A stretch of DNA of 6,059 bases from Treponema sp. Lineage in GTDB: Bacteria; Spirochaetota; Spirochaetia; Treponematales; Treponemataceae. Below, in pieces: positions 5,360 through 6,059 of the stretch. The first letter of the stretch is position 1, and each line of letters begins with the position of its first letter. A program made the position numbers and the translations under genes. Location of the stretch: the NCBI GenBank assembly GCA_022510885.1, contig JAFLSP010000107.1:1-6059 (forward strand). The letters are read 5' to 3'. The notes under the pieces were generated by a model, which saw nothing but the letters and a program-made list of their open reading frames with translations, searched no databases and was not told the origin of the DNA.

Positions 5360-5935
5360 GTGGACTTCCCGGAAAACGGGCAGGCTGCCGTCAGGGGAAG
5401 GCTTGTTCATCCGCTCGGGGCGGGGCAGGCTGTCGCCGCGCTTGATTTGGTGGAGCGCGTGTTCGCGGCGCACGGCGGGGCGGAGGAAGGATGCCGGGTG
5501 CGCGCGCTCGCGGAGGAAATCCGCGCGAAATTCCATGTGCCGGCACTCGAACTGGTGGCGGAGGAGGACGGCGCGCTCGTCGGCTACGCCATGTTCTCGC
5601 GCTTTCCCTTCGGCGGGACGTGCGCGGACGGGCTGCTGCTCCTGTCGCCCGTTGCGGTGCGCACGGACAGGCAGCGGCGGCACGTCTCGCGCGACCTGAT
5701 TGAGTTCGGTCTTGAGCGCGCGCAGGCGATGGGCTTCCGCGCGGTCATCGTGGAGGGCAATCCGAAAAACTACGCCGCGCGCGGCTTTGTTCCGAGCTAC
5801 CGCTTCGGCATTACGGCGGGCGCGTCCCTGCGGCTTCCGTCGCCCGACTGCCTCATGGCGCGCGAACTGTATGACGGCGCGCTCGGAACGGTTCGCGGCA
5901 CGGTGGACTATTCGTGCTATGATTCGCTGCGTTGA
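5360..5935 (+). CDS. GNAT-family N-acetyltransferase-like protein with altered acetyl-CoA loop
   Basis: A 191-residue protein resembling the YhbS-like branch of GNAT acetyltransferases, which move acetyl from acetyl-CoA to an amine or protein N-terminus; the substrate is unknown. The first half has the expected helix pair (AVAALDLVERVF) and strand (LELVAEEDGALVGYAMFSRF, 63-82). Then come LLLLSPVAV (92-100), the cofactor loop region, DLIEFGLERAQAMGFRAVIV (112-131), and NPKNYAARGFVPSYRFGI (134-151), which corresponds to the family's 'DP-x-x-Y-x-x-x-GF' motif. The cofactor loop reads QRRHVS (105-110) instead of the usual Q-G-x-G-I-G, so all three glycines are lost although the frame is intact. 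Activity is therefore uncertain. The GTG start at 5360 lies 3 bases after the coaX stop. It is preceded by AGG at 5350-5352 and is the only start giving a complete N-terminal domain. It is probably co-transcribed with and coupled to coaX. Confidence 0.85.
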   Translation: MDFPENGQAAVRGRLVHPLGAGQAVAALDLVERVFAAHGGAEEGCRVRALAEEIRAKFHVPALELVAEEDGALVGYAMFSRFPFGGTCADGLLLLSPVAVRTDRQRRHVSRDLIEFGLERAQAMGFRAVIVEGNPKNYAARGFVPSYRFGITAGASLRLPSPDCLMARELYDGALGTVRGTVDYSCYDSLR

Positions 5936-5966
5936 TGGACGGAACATATCCTCTAAACTATATAAA
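5936..5966 (+). promoter_or_regulatory. Possible promoter after the acetyltransferase gene
   Basis: The composition becomes AT-richer right after the stop. TGGACG (5936-5941, 4 of 6 matches to a -35 box) lies 17 bases before TATATA (5959-5964) and 19 before TATAAA (5961-5966, 5 of 6 matches to a -10 box). Transcription would start near 5971-5973, just ahead of the inverted repeat at 5976-6000, towards a gene beyond the window edge. The -35 is poor, so this is tentative. Confidence 0.33.
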
Positions 5967-5975
5967 ACGGCGCGA

Positions 5976-6000
5976 GATTGCCCGGGAATATTCCGCAATC
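5976..6000. promoter_or_regulatory. Inverted repeat around GGAATATTCC, candidate operator
   Basis: GATTGC (5976-5981) and GCAATC (5995-6000) are perfect reverse complements and flank the perfect 10-base palindrome GGAATATTCC (5985-5994). Only an extra CCG (5982-5984) breaks the symmetry. As RNA it would have an AU-rich centre and no T-run after it, so it does not look like a terminator. Its place just after a possible promoter suggests a binding site for a dimeric regulator. Confidence 0.4.
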
Positions 6001-6034
6001 CTCTAGGACAAGACGAATGCATGGCGTATGACCG

Positions 6035-6044
6035 CGAAATTTCG
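6035..6044. repeat. Second palindrome CGAAATTTCG sharing the GAAnnTTC core
   Basis: A perfect 10-base palindrome with the same GAAnnTTC core as GGAATATTCC at 5985-5994. The two centres (5989.5 and 6039.5) are exactly 50 bases apart, on nearly the same face of the helix. It could be a second operator half of one regulated region, or it could lie in the first codons of a gene running off the window. At this length chance is also possible. Confidence 0.3.
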
Positions 6045-6059
6045 GAAACGACGTGATGA

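Larger units (their letters stand above)
5935..6006 (+). other. Short open frame overlapping the acetyltransferase stop; coding status doubtful
   Basis: ATG at 5935 overlaps the preceding TGA (TGATG) and opens a 23-codon frame ending in TAG (6004-6006). The peptide contains NYIKRREIAREYSAIL. Reading past the TAG, the same frame stays open to the window edge and gives DKTNAWRMTAKFRKRRD, also helix-like and basic, with an ATG at 6028. About half its codons end in A or T, against a strong G/C preference in every confident gene here. That argues against a native coding region or for foreign origin. It also overlaps the candidate promoter and palindrome. It may be plain intergenic DNA, a leader peptide, or a broken gene. 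Confidence 0.2.

Noticed and set aside
5393..5401. Strong Shine-Dalgarno-like AGGGGAAGG inside the acetyltransferase gene, suggesting a later start
   Set aside because: No in-frame ATG, GTG or TTG follows at a suitable distance, and a later start would cut into the N-terminal strand of the domain.
4376..6022. 548-residue open frame on the - strand antisense to coaX and the acetyltransferase
   Set aside because: Low-complexity Arg/His/Ala-rich translation opposite two well supported genes; a composition artefact.
6021..6056. Eleven-codon frame starting ATGGCGTATGAC and ending at TGATGA
   Set aside because: Too short to support. The only purine run ahead of it (AGGA at 6005) is 12 bases away, and the overlapping ATG at 6056 cannot be judged at the window edge.

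Overview
The window looks like core chromosome from a GC-rich spirochaete, most likely Treponema-like. That placement is inference. It rests on two lipoproteins with the loose lipobox typical of spirochaetes, a eukaryote/archaea-like histidyl-tRNA synthetase, a type III pantothenate kinase, and small unrecognised envelope proteins in one tight operon. Codons end overwhelmingly in G or C. This also explains the very long open frames antiparallel to the real genes, which I treat as shadows. I see no transposon, integrase, CRISPR array or prophage gene.

Left part (1-3193, + strand). The window opens inside a tRNA-Glu(CTC). About 30 bases of pyrimidine-rich spacer follow, then five closely packed genes: a predicted beta-propeller-like lipoprotein, a bitopic membrane protein with an exported beta-rich domain, a four-helix membrane protein, a Nudix (MutT-like) hydrolase, and a small SH3-like lipoprotein. 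Gaps are 13, 21 and 9 bases and the last pair overlaps by 4, so one transcript is likely. Four of the five products point to the cell envelope; the Nudix enzyme is the cytoplasmic exception.

Middle (3190-4506, - strand). hisS converges on the operon and its stop codon overlaps that of the SH3-like lipoprotein, leaving no intergenic DNA. Its start faces coaX across only 34 bases. That gap and its edges carry two divergent sigma-70-like promoters with almost coincident -10 boxes. The coaX message would have a good Shine-Dalgarno site, while the hisS message would be nearly or fully leaderless.

Right part (4541-6059, + strand). coaX (first step of CoA synthesis) is followed after 3 bases by a GNAT-fold acetyltransferase gene whose usual acetyl-CoA loop glycines are missing. 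The last ~120 bases differ in composition from the rest. They hold a possible promoter, two short perfect palindromes of the form GAAnnTTC centred 50 bases apart, and a short amber-interrupted open frame. This is probably the control region of a gene beyond the window.

Most of the window is ordinary housekeeping and envelope gene content. The points most worth a second look are the uncharacterised envelope operon, the overlapping hisS/coaX promoters, the degenerate acetyl-CoA loop of the GNAT protein, and the palindrome pair at the right end.
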